A DNA stretch of 64,000 nt from Acidithrix ferrooxidans (GCF_000949295.1 NZ_JXYS01000012.1:1-64000), one strand, 5' to 3'; positions 36,410 to 49,620 are shown, counted from the first letter of the stretch. Translations and numbers: made by a program. Notes: generated from the sequence alone by a model not told the origin.

Positions 36410-37597
36410 TTACTTTATGATCTTTGTTACAGCGCCAGCACCAACAGTACGGCCACCTTCGCGAATAGCGAAACGAAGACCCTCATCCATTGCGATAGGC
36501 TTTTGTAGCTCAACCTTCAAAGTAATGTTGTCACCAGGGACAACCATCTCTTTACCCTCAGGAAGGGTGATCGAGCCGGTAACGTCTGTCGTTCTAAAGT
36601 AGAACTGGGGACGATAGTTGTTGAAGAAAGGCTTGTGACGGCCGCCTTCATCCTTGTTCAAAACGTACACATTAGCTTCAAACTCAGTGTGAGGAGTGAT
36701 CGAGCCAGGCTTACAAAGCACTTGGCCACGCTCAACGTCAGTCTTCTTAGTTCCACGAAGCAAAACGCCTACGTTATCTCCAGCTTGTCCTTGGTCCAAG
36801 ATCTTATTGAACATCTCAACACCGGTACAAACTGTCTTTTGAGTTGCGCGTAGACCGACGATCTCGACTTCTTCCGAGATTCGAACGATTCCTCGCTCAA
36901 CCTTGCCAGTTACGACAGTACCACGACCCTGGATCGTAAAGACGTCCTCGATTGGCATCAAGAAAGGACGCTCTACTGGGCGCTCTGGCTCTGGGATGTA
37001 AGAATCAACTGCATCCATGAGCTCTACGATCTTACTTTGCCATTCGGCGTCACCCTCAAGAGCCTTGAGTGCACTTACGCGAATAACAGGTGTATCGTCA
37101 CCAGGGAACTCGTACTCGCTTAGGAGTTCGCGTACCTCTAGCTCCACCAGATCCAGCAACTCCTCATCATCGACCATGTCAGCCTTGTTTAGGGCTACAA
37201 CGATGTAAGGAACGCCTACCTGACGGGCTAGCAACACGTGCTCGCGAGTCTGGGGCATGGGGCCGTCGGCGGCGGAAACAACCAAAATTGCTCCGTCAAC
37301 CTGGGCAGCACCAGTAATCATGTTCTTAATGTAGTCAGCGTGGCCTGGCATGTCCACGTGGGCATAGTGACGATTTGGCGTCTCATACTCAACGTGGGCA
37401 ATCGAGATTGTTATACCACGAGCTCGCTCTTCAGGAGCCTTATCGATCTGATCAAAGGGGGTGAACTTCACTCCCGGGTTGCGATCCGCAAGCGTCTTAG
37501 TGATCGCTGCGGTCAATGTAGTCTTACCATGGTCGATGTGACCCATGGTTCCTATGTTTACGTGTGGCTTGAGGCGCTCAAACTTTTGCTTTGCCAT
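36410..37597 (-). CDS. tuf: Elongation factor Tu
   Basis: A 395-residue GTPase that delivers aminoacyl-tRNA. G1 is GHIDHGKT (19-26), G3 is DMPGH (usually DCPGH), G4 is NKAD. Domains 2 and 3 are complete and the end '[14 protein letters not shown]' is standard. It follows fusA by 78 bp. Confidence 0.98.
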   Translation of the reverse strand: MAKQKFERLKPHVNIGTMGHIDHGKTTLTAAITKTLADRNPGVKFTPFDQIDKAPEERARGITISIAHVEYETPNRHYAHVDMPGHADYIKNMITGAAQVDGAILVVSAADGPMPQTREHVLLARQVGVPYIVVALNKADMVDDEELLDLVELEVRELLSEYEFPGDDTPVIRVSALKALEGDAEWQSKIVELMDAVDSYIPEPERPVERPFLMPIEDVFTIQGRGTVVTGKVERGIVRISEEVEIVGLRATQKTVCTGVEMFNKILDQGQAGDNVGVLLRGTKKTDVERGQVLCKPGSITPHTEFEANVYVLNKDEGGRHKPFFNNYRPQFYFRTTDVTGSITLPEGKEMVVPGDNITLKVELQKPIAMDEGLRFAIREGGRTVGAGAVTKIIK

Positions 37598-37675
37598 CTC
37601 TCCAACTTGCTCCGTTATGTATGACCGACGCCGAAAATTACGGCGCCGACTTGCTTACAAGGTACTGATACTAGG

Positions 37676-39760
37676 CTACTCGCCCCGCACCCTCGCCACG
37701 ATCTCCTTGGCTATGGAGTCCGGGACTTCTTGGTACGAGTTGAATTGCATAGTGTATGTGGCGCGCCCTTGCGTGCGCGACCGTAGGTCAGTGGCGTATC
37801 CAAACATCTCAGACAGCGGAACCTGAGCGCGAATTGCCTGAGCATTTCCTCGCTGGTCCATACCTTCAATCTTTCCACGCCTTGATGACAAATCTCCGAT
37901 TACATCGCCCATGTATTCATCAGGGGTAACTACTTCGACTGACATAATCGGCTCTAATAGAACCGGCGATGCCCGCCTTGCAGCCTCCTTGAATGCCATA
38001 GAACCAGCAATCTTGAATGCCATCTCCGACGAGTCAACATCGTGATAGGACCCGAAGGTCAAAATCACCCGAAGATCCACTGTCGGATAGCCCGCGAGTA
38101 CACCAGAGGTCATAGCCTCTTGAATACCCGCATCAACCGGAGGTATATATTCCTTAGGAATTACACCGCCGGTAATCTTATCGACGAATTCGTAACCACC
38201 ACCGGGGCCCGTAGGCTCCAAGGTGATTACGACGTGACCGTATTGACCACGACCACCGCTCTGGCGAACGTACTTTGACTCCACCTTTTCGATCGTCTTG
38301 CGAATCGTCTCTCGGTAAGCAACCTGGGGCTTACCGACGTTAGCGTCAACCTTAAATTCGCGCAACATACGATCCACGATCACTTCGAGGTGCAATTCGC
38401 CCATGCCTGAGATAACAGTCTGGCCGGTCTCTTCATCAGTCCGGATCCTAAAGGTCGGGTCTTCCTCGGACAATGCATAAAGAGCTTTGCCCATCTTGTC
38501 CTGATCGGCCTTGGTCTTAGGCTCGACTGCAACGTGAATAACTGGCTCTGGGAACTCCAGCGACTCAAGGATAATGGGGCTGTCGCCGTCACAAAGGGTG
38601 TCACCGGTGGTGGTGTTCTTTAGACCAACCGCTGCAACAATATCACCCGCGAAGATGGTATCGATATCTTCCCTATGGTTAGCGTGCATCAACAAAAGTC
38701 GCCCGATTCGCTCTTTTTTGTCCTTGGTGCTGTTCAAGACAGAAGAACCCTTTTCGAGCGAACCAGAATAGACCCTAAAGTAAGTCAACTTACCTACATA
38801 TGGATCGGTCATGATCTTAAAGGCCAAGGCAGAAAAAGGTGCCTTATCGTCGGCATCTCTGCTCAGTCCGGCTTCTCCGCGAAGGGAAGTACCAATCGCT
38901 GCTGGAATATCCAACGGGCTAGGAAGGAAATTCACAACGGCATCTAGCATTGGCTGAACGCCCTTATTTTTAAAGGCCGAACCACACAGAATCGGTACAC
39001 CGTAACCTGCAATTGTAGCTTGGCGCAAAACCTCTACGACCCGAGCTGGAGTTATCTCCTCTTCAGCCAAATAAGCTTCCATGAGATCATCGTCAAAGGA
39101 TGCAAGGGATTCCATTAGATCGTGGTGATAGGCTTGGGCAGACTCCAGAACATCCTCTGGGATCTCTGTAACGCTAAAGCGCTCACCCAGTTCATCCTCA
39201 TAGATGGTCGCCTTCATCTCGATTATGTCGACAATTCCCCTAAAGCCGTTCTCAGCACCGATTGGGAGTTGAATCACAAGAGGATTGGTATCCAAACGAT
39301 CCTTTATCATGTCGACACAGCGATAAAAGTTCGCCCCGACACGATCCATCTTATTTACAAAACAAAGGCGGGGAACGTTGTAGTTATTTGCCTGTCGCCA
39401 AACCGTCTCAGTCTGAGGTTCCACACCAGCAACTGCGTCAAAGACTGCTACCGCGCCGTCTAGAACCCTAAGTGAGCGCTCTACCTCAACGGTAAAGTCA
39501 ACGTGGCCTGGAGTGTCGATAATATTAATGCGGTGGCTATTCCAAAAGCAGGTGGTCGCGGCCGAAGTAATGGTGATTCCACGCTCTTGCTCTTGAACCA
39601 TCCAGTCCATTGTCGCAGCACCTTCGTGAACTTCACCGATCTTGTAGTTCTTACCGGTGTAGTAAAGAATTCGCTCAGTCGTCGTTGTCTTGCCCGCATC
39701 AATGTGGGCCATAATGCCGATATTTCTAATTTTCTCTAACGGATATTCTCGAGCCGTCAT
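37676..39760 (-). CDS. fusA: Elongation factor G
   Basis: A 694-residue translocase GTPase. It starts at '[19 protein letters not shown]'; an upstream in-frame ATG at 39823 is leader. G1 is AHIDAGKT, G3 DTPGH, G4 NKMD. Domain IV has '[14 protein letters not shown]', and the C-terminus is complete. A hairpin lies between it and rpsG. Confidence 0.98.
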   Translation of the reverse strand: MTAREYPLEKIRNIGIMAHIDAGKTTTTERILYYTGKNYKIGEVHEGAATMDWMVQEQERGITITSAATTCFWNSHRINIIDTPGHVDFTVEVERSLRVLDGAVAVFDAVAGVEPQTETVWRQANNYNVPRLCFVNKMDRVGANFYRCVDMIKDRLDTNPLVIQLPIGAENGFRGIVDIIEMKATIYEDELGERFSVTEIPEDVLESAQAYHHDLMESLASFDDDLMEAYLAEEEITPARVVEVLRQATIAGYGVPILCGSAFKNKGVQPMLDAVVNFLPSPLDIPAAIGTSLRGEAGLSRDADDKAPFSALAFKIMTDPYVGKLTYFRVYSGSLEKGSSVLNSTKDKKERIGRLLLMHANHREDIDTIFAGDIVAAVGLKNTTTGDTLCDGDSPIILESLEFPEPVIHVAVEPKTKADQDKMGKALYALSEEDPTFRIRTDEETGQTVISGMGELHLEVIVDRMLREFKVDANVGKPQVAYRETIRKTIEKVESKYVRQSGGRGQYGHVVITLEPTGPGGGYEFVDKITGGVIPKEYIPPVDAGIQEAMTSGVLAGYPTVDLRVILTFGSYHDVDSSEMAFKIAGSMAFKEAARRASPVLLEPIMSVEVVTPDEYMGDVIGDLSSRRGKIEGMDQRGNAQAIRAQVPLSEMFGYATDLRSRTQGRATYTMQFNSYQEVPDSIAKEIVARVRGE

Positions 39761-39951
39761 TTTGTCCCTCAATGTCCGACACCATCTTTTGGTGTCACCT
39801 ACAAGACCGCGATCATCAACCACTCCAAGGATCTGGAGTTATTCGATCCTTGACTTCAATTGATAAATTCTCTGTCCGACTTTGTACTAGTTTTTCATGC
39901 CGCCCATAGGATTTTTAAAACCCAGAAACTGCATTAATCAAAATCCATACC

Positions 39952-39983
39952 AAAGCGTGGGTTACTGACGCAACCCACGCTTT
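39952..39983. terminator. Strong hairpin between rpsG and fusA
   Basis: AAAGCGTGGGTT (39952-39963) pairs perfectly with AACCCACGCTTT (39972-39983). On the minus strand the downstream tract is UGG-rich and weak; on the plus strand TTTTAAATTTTT follows. It could partly terminate rpsG transcripts before fusA. The rest of 39761-40076 shows no gene. Confidence 0.6.
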
Positions 39984-40076
39984 TAAATTTTTGGCCGGGA
40001 AATTTACATACCCAAAGCACTTTTGACCAAATCTAGCGTATCTTAAAACCTAGATCGATCATAGGGCAATGGATGG

Positions 40077-40547
40077 CTACCAACGATAGTGAGCAAACGC
40101 CTTATTGGATTCGGCCATCTTATGAAGATCCTCACGACGCTTCACTGATGCACCGATGCCATTAGAAGCATCAAGAATCTCGTTCGCAAGCCGCATTACC
40201 ATCGTCTTTTCACGGCGCTTACGTGAAAATGAGACGAGCCAACGAATCGATAGAGTGTGAGCCCTGCGGGATTTGACCTCAACTGGTACCTGATAGGTTG
40301 CCCCACCAACACGCCTCGATCGAACCTCTAGTTCAGGCTTAGTATTATCGATAGCTTTTTTGAGGATCACCAAAGGATCGTTGCCGGTGCGCTCTTTGAT
40401 ATTCTCCAATGCACCATAGACAATGGCTTCCGCCAAGGTCTTTTTGCCTCGGGAAAGAATCTTATTTATTAACTGAGTAACCAAGGTGGAATGATAAATG
40501 GGATCTGCGACGATCTCCCGCCTTGGAGCTGGACCTTTACGAGGCAT
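40077..40547 (-). CDS. rpsG: Ribosomal protein S7
   Basis: A 156-residue uS7 that starts 30S head assembly ('[18 protein letters not shown]', '[19 protein letters not shown]'). It lies 6 bp after rpsL. Confidence 0.98.
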   Translation of the reverse strand: MPRKGPAPRREIVADPIYHSTLVTQLINKILSRGKKTLAEAIVYGALENIKERTGNDPLVILKKAIDNTKPELEVRSRRVGGATYQVPVEVKSRRAHTLSIRWLVSFSRKRREKTMVMRLANEILDASNGIGASVKRREDLHKMAESNKAFAHYRW

Positions 40548-40553
40548 AGCTTA

Positions 40554-40925
40554 CTACTTCTCCTTCTTAGCACCGTAGCGGCTACGAGCTTGCTTACGGT
40601 TCTTTACTCCCGAGGTGTCTAGTGCACCTCGAATAATCTTGTATCGAACACCAGGTAGGTCTTTGACTCGACCGCCACGAACGAGCACTATGGAGTGCTC
40701 CTGTAGATTATGGCCAACGCCAGGTATGTATGCAGTCACTTCTACACCTGAAGTCAATCGCACACGGGCCACCTTGCGTAAGGCCGAGTTAGGCTTCTTG
40801 GGCGTAGTCGTATAGACCCTGGTGCATACACCGCGACGCTGCGGGGCGCCCTTTAGCGCAGGAGTCTTGGTCTTTGACCTCTTTGACTCTCTCCCGGTGC
40901 GTACCAGCTGAGCAATCGTTGGCAT
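40554..40925 (-). CDS. rpsL: Ribosomal protein S12
   Basis: A 123-residue uS12 of the decoding centre. '[18 protein letters not shown]' keeps the Lys linked to streptomycin sensitivity and '[16 protein letters not shown]' keeps the second resistance region, so no intrinsic resistance is predicted. GGAGAGG lies before the ATG. Confidence 0.98.
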   Translation of the reverse strand: MPTIAQLVRTGRESKRSKTKTPALKGAPQRRGVCTRVYTTTPKKPNSALRKVARVRLTSGVEVTAYIPGVGHNLQEHSIVLVRGGRVKDLPGVRYKIIRGALDTSGVKNRKQARSRYGAKKEK

Positions 40926-40977
40926 TGGTACCTCTCCACTTTAGTAGACGATCAAATGACCGCTACGAATAACATGA

Positions 40978-41004
40978 CCCCAAAGCCACCATCAGGCCTC
41001 GGGG
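40978..41004 (-). promoter_or_regulatory. Leader stem-loop upstream of rpsL
   Basis: On the minus strand CCCCGAGGCC and GGCTTTGGGG form a 10-bp stem with two G-U pairs and a 7-base loop, about 50 bases before the rpsL start. No U-run follows. It is a candidate regulatory leader only. Confidence 0.35.
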
Positions 41005-41016
41005 AAAACAAACTTT

Positions 41017-41035
41017 AAAAACAGGGGATCCCTGT
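41017..41035 (-). terminator. Terminator downstream of rpoC
   Basis: ACAGGG (41021-41026) and CCCTGT (41030-41035) form a tight stem. On the minus strand UUUU AAAG follows. It lies about 215 bp past the rpoC stop and before rpsL. The remainder of 40926-41249 shows no gene. Confidence 0.6.
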
Positions 41036-41249
41036 CCGCCACAAACAACCCTGGCTAATCTGTCGCGCAACTCTCGACAGTTTGGCGAAAATTTGCCAAA
41101 ATTACACTATAGGGCGGATTTGACGAACAACCTGCATGGTATTTCTACCAAACGCTACAACCCTTAGATCAAATGACCCAGAAAGAGGCCACGGACCACC
41201 CTTAATGATAAAAAGATGGAAGATGAACTCTCTCTGGAATCAAATAATA

Positions 41250-44200
41250 TCAGGCGCCTTCGCCCAGACCGCTACCGCCAATTCCACCGGGAATGTCGTT
41301 TAGATCTACATCAAGATCAAAGTCAAATGAATCATCAATGGTCGACTCAAGGTCGGCCAATTCATCCTCATCTGGGTCCTCGTACTCATCAAAGTCATCA
41401 CTAGATGACCAATACGACATCTTCCGTGCATGAGGAGTTGAGACCTGAACACTGCGATAGAGCGGCATGCCGCTACCGGCCGGAATCAACTTCCCGATGA
41501 TAATATTTTCCTTCAAGCCAAGCAGCGAATCAGAACGGGCCTCAATGGCCGCTTCAGTCAGCACGCGAGTCGTCTCCTGGAATGACGCAGCAGAAAGCCA
41601 CGACTCGGTAGCGAGGCTCGCCTTGGTAATACCCATAAGTTCGGGCCGACCAAGAGCTGGCTTTTGATCAGAAGAGGTCAGTTCGACGTTGCGATCGTGA
41701 TAGACACGAGCGTCTACCCTCTCGCCGGGCAAAAAGTCCGAATCGCCTGGCTCGGCCACTGTAACCTTCTTGAGCATCTGTCGCACGATAAGTTCAATAT
41801 GCTTATCGTGGATAGAAACGCCTTGGTCACGGTAGACCTTTTGTACCTCTTCAACCAAATACTGTTGAACTTCGCGCATGCCTTTAATGTCTAGGAGTTC
41901 CTTAGGATCTTTGGGGCCATCGACAAGAACGTCTCCAGCCTCAACCATGTCACCACCGTGAACCTCCAAGCGCTGCTTAGGAGATAGATCGTACTCCTCG
42001 CGCTCGCCCTGATCGTCAATGACAATAAGCTTTCGATGACTTTCGCCCTCTTCAACTTGCACAGATCCACTACGGTGGGCCAAGATGGCCGATCCCTTGG
42101 GGGTACGTGCTTCAAAGAGCTCCACCACCCTAGGGAGTCCATGGGTGATGTCAGCGCCTGCAACGCCACCCTGGTGGAAGGTACGCATTGTTAGCTGGGT
42201 ACCAGGTTCACCAATCGACTGTGCAGCAATAACGCCAACTGCCTCACCCAAGTCGATCAAACGACCTGCGCTCAAGGATTGTCCATAGCAAACCCGACAG
42301 ACTCCATGAGGAGTCTCACAAGTCAATACAGAACGCACCCTGATCCTATCGATACCCGGATCGTCACGGAGTTGAGCTAAAACGTTATCATCAATCAAGG
42401 TACCGGTCCCAAGGACCGTTCCATCGACCAGTTCAACGCCCTCTACTAAGACCCTTCCGTAGATACGAGTCTCCAAATAAGAAGAACGCTTAGCTTCATC
42501 GGGAACTATCTCGTCCATCCAAATACCACGGGTAGAACCGCAATCATCCACACGAACGATCAACTCTTGGGCAACGTCGACCAAACGACGGGTCAAATAT
42601 CCAGAGTCAGCTGTTCGAAGGGCGGTATCAGCCAATCCCTTTCGAGCACCGTGTGTTGAAATAAAGTATTCGAGTACCGAGAGGCCCTCACGGAAGGAAG
42701 ATTTAATAGGACGCGGAATCATCTCTCCTCTAGGGTTAGAGACAAGACCCTTCATACCAGATATCTGGCGAATCTGCTGAGCATTACCACGAGCACCTGA
42801 GTCCACCATCATGTCCAAGGGGTTGAAGGCAAACGAAGAGAGTACTGCCTCCATCGCCTTACCGATCTCGCTGTTTGCAGAGGTCCATATCTCGACCTCT
42901 TTTTGACGCCGCTCGTCGTCGGTAATAATACCGCGCTTGAACTGCGTCTCAGCCTTTTCCGCTTCCTTCTCATAACGATCCAAGATTTCACCCTTGATCG
43001 ACGGCGTCTTTACGTCATTGATAGAGATCGTAAGACCAGACTGAGCTGCAAATCGAAAACCGAGGCTCTTGATCGCATCCAGCGAGGTAGAGACGACCTG
43101 CTTAGAGTAGTTATTGGCTATCTCTTCTACGATCGAGCCGATTGGAGTTGCCTTCTTACCTATCAAAGTGTTTACGAAACGAAAGTCACTTGGAAGGGCA
43201 TCATTGAAGAAAACTCGACCAGGAGTAGTGGCAATCTCTTCATATCCATCCTCAGTTGGACGTCGAAAGAGGATTCGAGCGTGCAAGTTGACGTCGCCTG
43301 CCTCATAAGCACGCTGAATCTCATAGCTGTGCCTAAAGACTCTTCCATCCCCTTTAGCCCCATTTACCTCCATGGTCAGATAGTAGATACCAAAGACCAT
43401 ATCCTGAGTAGGAACTGTAATTGGACGACCAGTAGCAGGAGAAAGAATGTTATTAGCACTAAGCATCAGAATGCGAGCTTCGGCTTGCGCCTCGGAACTA
43501 AGCGGAAGGTGAACAGCCATCTGGTCACCGTCAAAGTCAGCGTTAAAGGCGGCACAGACCAACGGGTGAATCTGAATTGCCTTTCCATCCACCAACACTG
43601 GCTCAAAAGCTTGAATACCTAAGCGGTGCAAGGTCGGGGCGCGGTTCAGGAGAACTGGGTGCTCTTTGACAACTTCAGAGAGAACGTTCCAGACCTCATT
43701 TCGCCGTCGCTCAACCATTCGCTTTGCAGACTTAATGTTCTGTGCGTATTCAAGATCAACCAACCGCTTCATAACGAAAGGTTTAAAGAGTTCAAGTGCC
43801 ATCTGCTTGGGGAGGCCGCACTGATGCAGCTTTAGTGTTGGTCCAACGACAATAACCGAACGTCCCGAATAGTCAACGCGCTTTCCCAGAAGGTTCTGAC
43901 GAAAACGTCCCTGCTTGCCTTTGAGCATGTCAGAAAGACTCTTTAGTGGCCTATTTCCTGGACCAACAACGGGTCGACCACGTCGCCCATTGTCAAAGAG
44001 AGCGTCAACTGCCTCTTGGAGCATACGCTTTTCGTTATTCACGATGATCTCAGGAGCCGCTAGATCGAGCAATCGCTTTAGGCGGTTATTGCGGTTTATG
44101 ACCCTACGGTAAAGGTCATTGAGGTCCGAAGTAGCAAAACGACCACCATCGAGTTGAACCATAGGGCGCAGATCCGGTGGAATCACTGGAATAACGTCCA

Positions 44201-45203
44201 TGATCATCGAAGATGGAGAATTTATCTTTCCATGCTCACCAGCGCTTGCCGCGGCATTGAAAGCCGAGACAATCTTAAGTCTCTTGATAGCCTTCTGACG
44301 ACGTTGGGCAGCTAATGGCTTTCTTCCGTCGGTGGGATCAATGATCTCTCTAAGCTTTCGCTCCTCATCGACCAAATCCAAACGACCGATCAGCTTAGCT
44401 ATAGCTTCAGCACCCATGCCGCCTTCGAAGTATTCGCCAAAGCTCTCCCGAAGTTCACGCCACAGGATTTCATCCTCGATAATTTGACGACCATGTAGAT
44501 TTCTAAAGGCATCAAAAGCCCTCTCGGCCACTTCGATATCTCTATCAAAGCGAGCACGAGCTAGCTCAAGACGCTGTTCAAAGCGCTTCTGAACTGCTCG
44601 AATCTCTGCCTCTTTGGCACCCTTTGCCTCGAGTTCAGCTAGTTCTTCTTCGTTTTCTTTGAAGATAGCATCAAGATCGAGATTCTTTCGATTCTCAACC
44701 TCTTTTACCTTGGCAGCGTGTTCGATCTCTAGATTAGAGAGATCTTCGTGACGCTTATCCTCATCAACCCAGGTAACCAAGTTGGCGGCGAAATAGATAA
44801 CCTTTTCTAGCTGCTTAGCCTTGAGTTCCTCTTTTAGAGATGTACCCATCAATAGATAAGCCAACCACGATCTAGTACCACGAAGGTACCAGATATGAAC
44901 TACAGGAGCTGCCAGTTCGATATGGCCCATTCGCTCACGGCGAACCTTGTTTCGGGTAACCTCGACGCCACAGCGTTCGCAGATAATACCCTTAAAACGA
45001 ACCCTCTTATACTTTCCACAAGCGCATTCCCAGTCCTTAGTTGGACCGAAAATCTTCTCGCAAAATAGACCATCACGTTCGGGGCGCAAGGTTCGATAGT
45101 TAATCGTCTCAGGCTTTTTGACCTCGCCATGAGACCATGAACGAATGGCATCAGAGCTAGCGATGCCGATACGAAGATTATTGAATTCATTGACATCAAT
45201 CAT
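41250..45203 (-). CDS. rpoC: RNA polymerase beta' subunit
   Basis: A 1317-residue beta' subunit. Zinc site 1 is Cys60, Cys62, Cys75, Cys78; the catalytic loop is 'NADFDGDQM'; the trigger-loop region follows '[18 protein letters not shown]'; zinc site 2 uses 'CGSTRG' and '[11 protein letters not shown]'. The last 60 residues are strongly acidic ('[19 protein letters not shown]') and end Gly-rich. It starts 3 bp after rpoB. Confidence 0.98.
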   Translation of the reverse strand: MIDVNEFNNLRIGIASSDAIRSWSHGEVKKPETINYRTLRPERDGLFCEKIFGPTKDWECACGKYKRVRFKGIICERCGVEVTRNKVRRERMGHIELAAPVVHIWYLRGTRSWLAYLLMGTSLKEELKAKQLEKVIYFAANLVTWVDEDKRHEDLSNLEIEHAAKVKEVENRKNLDLDAIFKENEEELAELEAKGAKEAEIRAVQKRFEQRLELARARFDRDIEVAERAFDAFRNLHGRQIIEDEILWRELRESFGEYFEGGMGAEAIAKLIGRLDLVDEERKLREIIDPTDGRKPLAAQRRQKAIKRLKIVSAFNAAASAGEHGKINSPSSMIMDVIPVIPPDLRPMVQLDGGRFATSDLNDLYRRVINRNNRLKRLLDLAAPEIIVNNEKRMLQEAVDALFDNGRRGRPVVGPGNRPLKSLSDMLKGKQGRFRQNLLGKRVDYSGRSVIVVGPTLKLHQCGLPKQMALELFKPFVMKRLVDLEYAQNIKSAKRMVERRRNEVWNVLSEVVKEHPVLLNRAPTLHRLGIQAFEPVLVDGKAIQIHPLVCAAFNADFDGDQMAVHLPLSSEAQAEARILMLSANNILSPATGRPITVPTQDMVFGIYYLTMEVNGAKGDGRVFRHSYEIQRAYEAGDVNLHARILFRRPTEDGYEEIATTPGRVFFNDALPSDFRFVNTLIGKKATPIGSIVEEIANNYSKQVVSTSLDAIKSLGFRFAAQSGLTISINDVKTPSIKGEILDRYEKEAEKAETQFKRGIITDDERRQKEVEIWTSANSEIGKAMEAVLSSFAFNPLDMMVDSGARGNAQQIRQISGMKGLVSNPRGEMIPRPIKSSFREGLSVLEYFISTHGARKGLADTALRTADSGYLTRRLVDVAQELIVRVDDCGSTRGIWMDEIVPDEAKRSSYLETRIYGRVLVEGVELVDGTVLGTGTLIDDNVLAQLRDDPGIDRIRVRSVLTCETPHGVCRVCYGQSLSAGRLIDLGEAVGVIAAQSIGEPGTQLTMRTFHQGGVAGADITHGLPRVVELFEARTPKGSAILAHRSGSVQVEEGESHRKLIVIDDQGEREEYDLSPKQRLEVHGGDMVEAGDVLVDGPKDPKELLDIKGMREVQQYLVEEVQKVYRDQGVSIHDKHIELIVRQMLKKVTVAEPGDSDFLPGERVDARVYHDRNVELTSSDQKPALGRPELMGITKASLATESWLSAASFQETTRVLTEAAIEARSDSLLGLKENIIIGKLIPAGSGMPLYRSVQVSTPHARKMSYWSSSDDFDEYEDPDEDELADLESTIDDSFDFDLDVDLNDIPGGIGGSGLGEGA

Positions 45204-45206
45204 CTA

Positions 45207-48200
45207 TTAAAAGCTCCCTTCTCCACCGAAGCGCCTTTGACCGTCGTCGTAATCCGACCCACGTTCAGGACGTGCTAGTGAAATCCCGAGTTGTTCGGTT
45301 GTTCTAAATGCGTCTTCATCGATCTCACGGATCTGAATCTCCTCACCAGAATGCGAGAGAACCTCTACGTCTAGACCAAGCGATTGCATCTCTTTGATCA
45401 AAACTTTAAAGCTCTCAGGAATTCCTGGCTCAGGAATATTCTCTCCCTTTACAATCGCCTCATATACCTTGACACGACCCAAGACGTCGTCGGACTTAAT
45501 AGTCAAAAGTTCCTGAAGAGCATATGCAGCTCCATAAGCTTCAAGAGCCCAAACTTCCATCTCTCCAAAGCGCTGACCACCAAATTGAGCTTTACCACCC
45601 AATGGCTGTTGGGTAATCATGGAGTATGGACCGGTCGAACGTGCGTGAATCTTGTCATCTACAAGGTGAGCGAGTTTTAGGATATAGACATAACCGACAG
45701 AAACCGCGTTGTCATACTTATCCCCGGTACGCCCGTTATATAGAGTGACCTTGCCGTCATTGCCAATCAACCTCACCCCATCGCGAGATTCTGGATTCAG
45801 ATTCTCAAAGATATTCTGGATCGTCGGGTGACGACCAGCTTTATCTTCTTCATCCCAGTGCGCACCATCAAAGACGGGCGTTGCAATCCACGAAGATGGC
45901 TTAGTTCTTGGTCGAGTTTTAGTCTCAGTACCTCGCACGGGCTCATCGGCCAAGGGGTTACCTGGCCATCCCCAACGTGCCGTATACCCTAAGTGCGACT
46001 CGAGGACCTGACCAACGTTCATCCGGCTAGGAACTCCAAGTGGATTCAAGATAATATCAACAGGAGTGCCATCTTCCATATAGGGCATATCCTCAAGGGG
46101 CAAAATCTTAGAGATAACACCTTTGTTACCGTGGCGACCAGCAAGCTTATCGCCTTCTGTAATCTTACGACGTTGAGCCACATAGACCCTTACCAACTGA
46201 TTGACCCCAGCAGCTAAATCGGGATTCTCATCGCGTGAAAATACCTTCACGTCGATAACTTTCCCGTATTCACCATGAGGGACCTTAAGCGAAGTATCTC
46301 TAACCTCTCGAGATTTCTCCCCGAAGATAGCTCTAAGAAGCCTCTCCTCGGGTGTCAATTCGGTCTCGCCCTTTGGTGTGACCTTACCGACCAAAATATC
46401 ATTTGGTCCGACTTCCGCACCGATGCGGACGATACCACGTTCGTCCAAGTCAGAGAGGATCTCTTCTGAAAGATTTGGTATATCTCTGGTGATCTCCTCT
46501 GGTCCAAGTCGCGTTTCACGAGCATCAGTCTCATGCTCATCGATGTGAATAGATGTGAGCACGTCATCTTTTACCAGGCGCTCCGAAAGAATAATCGCGT
46601 CTTCATAGTTGTAGCCTTCCCAAGGCATAAATGCCACAAGAAGGTTCTTACCAAGAGCCAACTCACCTTCATGAGTTGCTGGCCCATCAGCTATCACAGA
46701 GCCCTTGACCAAGTGCTCCCCAACGTTGACTAGCACTACCTGGTTATAACTAGTATTTTGATTGGAACGACGAAACTTAGCGATTGGGTAGATCTTGCGA
46801 CCAAGAACTCGACCGTAACGATCGCACTCCCCAACCTCATATTCAACCGTAACCCTATCGCCGCTGACATCGGTAACAGTTCCGACACCTTCCGCCAAGA
46901 CAACGTCACCTGCGTCTCGTGCAGCACGAGCCTCAACACCGGTCCCGATATAAGGAGCCTCAGGCACCAAAAGCGGAACCGCCTGCTTTTGCATGTTCGC
47001 ACCCATAAGTGCCCTGTTAGCATCGTCGTGCTCAATGAATGGAATCAAAGAGGTCGACACTGAGACGATCTGCTTTGGAGAGACGTCCATCAACTCCACC
47101 TCTTTAGCAGAGACAAAGTCAATCTCCGAGGTAGACGCATACGAAGTGGTATCTACGCCAACTCGAACTTCTGCACCAATTGGACCACGTCGAACAAGAA
47201 CCTTATCTTCAATGAACCGTCCGTCTTTGTCGATAGGTGCGTTCGCCTGAGCAATAATAAACTGCTCTTCCAAGTCCGCAGGATAGTAGGCAATCTCATC
47301 GGTGACTATTCCCTCGACTACCTTGCGATAAGGAGTCTCGATAAAGCCAAACTCGTTGATACGCGCATAACTAGCTAGCGCACCAATCAATCCGATGTTT
47401 GGACCTTCTGGCGTCTCAATTGGGCACATCCTGCCATAGTGAGATGTGTGAACGTCACGGACCTCAAAGCCTGCTCGCTCACGAGAAAGACCACCAGGTC
47501 CCAATGCCGAGAGACGACGTTTGTTTGCTAGGCCAGAAAGAGGATTCACCTGATCCATAAACTGGCTCAACTGAGAAGTCGCAAAGAACTCTTTGATAGC
47601 TGCACTAACTGGTCGTATATTGATCAGAGTCTGAGGAGTAATTGCCTCAACATCCTGAGTAGACATACGCTCTTTGACCAATCTCTCCAATCGAGAGAGG
47701 CCCAAACGAAGCTGATTCTGAATCAGCTCGCCTACGCTACGAACTCGACGATTGGCAAAGTGATCCTGGTCATCAAGGCGATAGCCGGGCCGCTGTGCCA
47801 CCAAACAGAGCATGTAAGAGATTGCGCTCAATATCTCAGCTGGTGAAAGAGTTGTATCTTTGCTACCTGGCACCGGAAGATCCAACCCCAATACATCAGA
47901 TAGTCTTTCAATCTCAGCACCAAGCTTACGAGAGAGCTTATAACGACCAACTCGAGTAAGGTCGTATCGCTTGGTCGAGAAGAAGGAACTCTCGAAGTAA
48001 TTTCGAGCGGACTCAATATTCTGAAGGTCAGCAGGACGAACCCTCTTATAGATCTCGAGCAATGCCTCTTCTTGAGTCTTGTGTATATTTTTGTCCTTGG
48101 ACCATTGATCCGAAAGAAAATCAAACTCCTCAACGAAGCGCTCAAGCAGCTCTGGATCGTCATAACCCAGTGCACGAATCAATGTAAAGATAGAGATACG

Positions 48201-48773
48201 CCTCTTTCGAGCAACTCTAGCCCCAGCGTTTAATTCGCGACCAGGCTTAGACTCGACATCAAATTCGAGCCACTCCCCACGGTAAGCATGAATCGTTCCG
48301 CTAACGACAGTCTTGGCCTCTCGACCTTTTTGGAAAATAATTCCGGGAGATCGGACCAACTGGGAGACAACGACACGTTCAGTGCCGTTTATAATGAAAG
48401 AACCTCGTTCAGTCATCATAGGGAAATCACCCATGAATACTGTGTGCTCTTTGAGCTCACCTGTACCCTTATTGATAAATGTAGCCTTCACGAAGATCGG
48501 AGCCTGATAAGTTAAATCACGCTCTTTGCAGAACTCTTCGCTATATTTTGGCACGGGCGTAAGGTCGGGGTCATCGGCGTCGAAATTTAATTCAAGAGCT
48601 AACTTACCCGAAAAATCCTCAATCGGACTTAACTCCGCGAAGGCCTCTGAGAGGCCCTTGCGGAGAAACCAATCGAAGGATTCTCTTTGAATAGAAATGA
48701 GGTCTGGTAGAGGCAAAACCTCATCCAGATTTGCAAACGAATACCGTTCAATAGAACGAGATCTAGAGGTCAA
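45207..48773 (-). CDS. rpoB: RNA polymerase beta subunit
   Basis: A 1188-residue beta subunit; rifampicin target. The rifampicin region reads '[15 protein letters not shown]' then '[14 protein letters not shown]' (residues 400-428). Asn417 replaces the usual His (E. coli 526) and Val409 replaces Asn518, while Asp407 and Ser422 (E. coli 516 and 531) are kept. '[12 protein letters not shown]' and '[20 protein letters not shown]' complete the active-site face. Confidence 0.98.
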   Translation of the reverse strand: MTSRSRSIERYSFANLDEVLPLPDLISIQRESFDWFLRKGLSEAFAELSPIEDFSGKLALELNFDADDPDLTPVPKYSEEFCKERDLTYQAPIFVKATFINKGTGELKEHTVFMGDFPMMTERGSFIINGTERVVVSQLVRSPGIIFQKGREAKTVVSGTIHAYRGEWLEFDVESKPGRELNAGARVARKRRISIFTLIRALGYDDPELLERFVEEFDFLSDQWSKDKNIHKTQEEALLEIYKRVRPADLQNIESARNYFESSFFSTKRYDLTRVGRYKLSRKLGAEIERLSDVLGLDLPVPGSKDTTLSPAEILSAISYMLCLVAQRPGYRLDDQDHFANRRVRSVGELIQNQLRLGLSRLERLVKERMSTQDVEAITPQTLINIRPVSAAIKEFFATSQLSQFMDQVNPLSGLANKRRLSALGPGGLSRERAGFEVRDVHTSHYGRMCPIETPEGPNIGLIGALASYARINEFGFIETPYRKVVEGIVTDEIAYYPADLEEQFIIAQANAPIDKDGRFIEDKVLVRRGPIGAEVRVGVDTTSYASTSEIDFVSAKEVELMDVSPKQIVSVSTSLIPFIEHDDANRALMGANMQKQAVPLLVPEAPYIGTGVEARAARDAGDVVLAEGVGTVTDVSGDRVTVEYEVGECDRYGRVLGRKIYPIAKFRRSNQNTSYNQVVLVNVGEHLVKGSVIADGPATHEGELALGKNLLVAFMPWEGYNYEDAIILSERLVKDDVLTSIHIDEHETDARETRLGPEEITRDIPNLSEEILSDLDERGIVRIGAEVGPNDILVGKVTPKGETELTPEERLLRAIFGEKSREVRDTSLKVPHGEYGKVIDVKVFSRDENPDLAAGVNQLVRVYVAQRRKITEGDKLAGRHGNKGVISKILPLEDMPYMEDGTPVDIILNPLGVPSRMNVGQVLESHLGYTARWGWPGNPLADEPVRGTETKTRPRTKPSSWIATPVFDGAHWDEEDKAGRHPTIQNIFENLNPESRDGVRLIGNDGKVTLYNGRTGDKYDNAVSVGYVYILKLAHLVDDKIHARSTGPYSMITQQPLGGKAQFGGQRFGEMEVWALEAYGAAYALQELLTIKSDDVLGRVKVYEAIVKGENIPEPGIPESFKVLIKEMQSLGLDVEVLSHSGEEIQIREIDEDAFRTTEQLGISLARPERGSDYDDGQRRFGGEGSF

Positions 48774-48906
48774 CGAATCTCTCCCAGCTAGAGTTCACCT
48801 GAAATAGGACATGAATCGCCAAGGGGCTCTTAAAGATGCTCAAAAAGCGCAAGAGGGCGAGTAAGAATGAAAGCACGGCAATCTTCTAGTTTACACATAG
48901 AGACGC

Positions 48907-48938
48907 AAAAGCGAGTCAATCCTTTGCAGGATTGACTC
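48907..48938 (-). terminator. Hairpin between rplL and rpoB
   Basis: GAGTCAATCC (48913-48922) pairs perfectly with GGATTGACTC (48929-48938). On the minus strand GCUUUUG follows. This is the position of the rplL-rpoB attenuator in E. coli. A second pairing, TCAAAGGAG (48959-48967) with CTCCTTTGA (48996-49004), lies just upstream. No gene lies in 48774-49120. Confidence 0.65.
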
Positions 48939-49120
48939 AACTTTCATCAAATATTTCGTCAAAGGAGGCAAAAACAGAGAAAATATCGATTTTAACTCCT
49001 TTGATCAACAAGTTCGGCAGGATTAGTGAAACACCATATCATCTCTGAGCAAGTGGCTCACTAATCTATTGCTCTAACTATAAACTCAATTATAGATCGA
49101 ACGCCACCGAAAAACTTATG

Positions 49121-49498
49121 TTACTTGAGCTCGACCGTGGCGCCTGCTCCTTCGAGCTGAGCCTTAGCCTTCTCGGCGTCTTCCTTCGATACCTTCTCCA
49201 GTACGGCCTTAGGAGCACCATCAACGAGATCCTTGGCCTCTTTGAGACCAAGATTTGTCAAGCTGCGAACTTCCTTGATGACCTGAATCTTCTTCTCGCC
49301 GGCGCCGGTCAAGATAACATCGAACTCATCTTGCTCTTCCACTACAGGTGCCGCATCGCCGCCACCAACTGGAGCTGCAAAAGCCATAGGAGCAGCTGCG
49401 GTTACGCCAAACTTCTCCTCGAAAGCCTTGAGCAATTCGCTCAGCTCTAGTACGGTCATGGATGCAATTGATTCTAGAATTTCCTCAGAAGTTGCCAT
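49121..49498 (-). CDS. rplL: Ribosomal protein L7/L12
   Basis: A 125-residue stalk protein starting at '[16 protein letters not shown]'. The hinge is Ala/Pro-rich and the C-terminal domain has '[20 protein letters not shown]' for factor binding. The ATG at 49498 is preferred over one 8 codons upstream. Confidence 0.97.
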   Translation of the reverse strand: MATSEEILESIASMTVLELSELLKAFEEKFGVTAAAPMAFAAPVGGGDAAPVVEEQDEFDVILTGAGEKKIQVIKEVRSLTNLGLKEAKDLVDGAPKAVLEKVSKEDAEKAKAQLEGAGATVELK

Positions 49499-49620
49499 TT
49501 GTGTTTCCTTTCTATTTTTCAAATTTTAAGCACATCACTAAAGATGTACTCTCCCGCCAGCCACCTGGCGTAGGGATCTAAGCGGCCGCGCCAACTGGCG
49601 ACGACCAAATTGGGTAAATG

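Noticed and set aside
40554-40925. Streptomycin-resistance form of S12
   Set aside because: The Lys residues and surrounding motif are the sensitive type.
42903-43622. Plus-strand 239-residue open frame
   Set aside because: It lies wholly antisense to conserved rpoC and shows no family resemblance; its length reflects rpoC codon bias.
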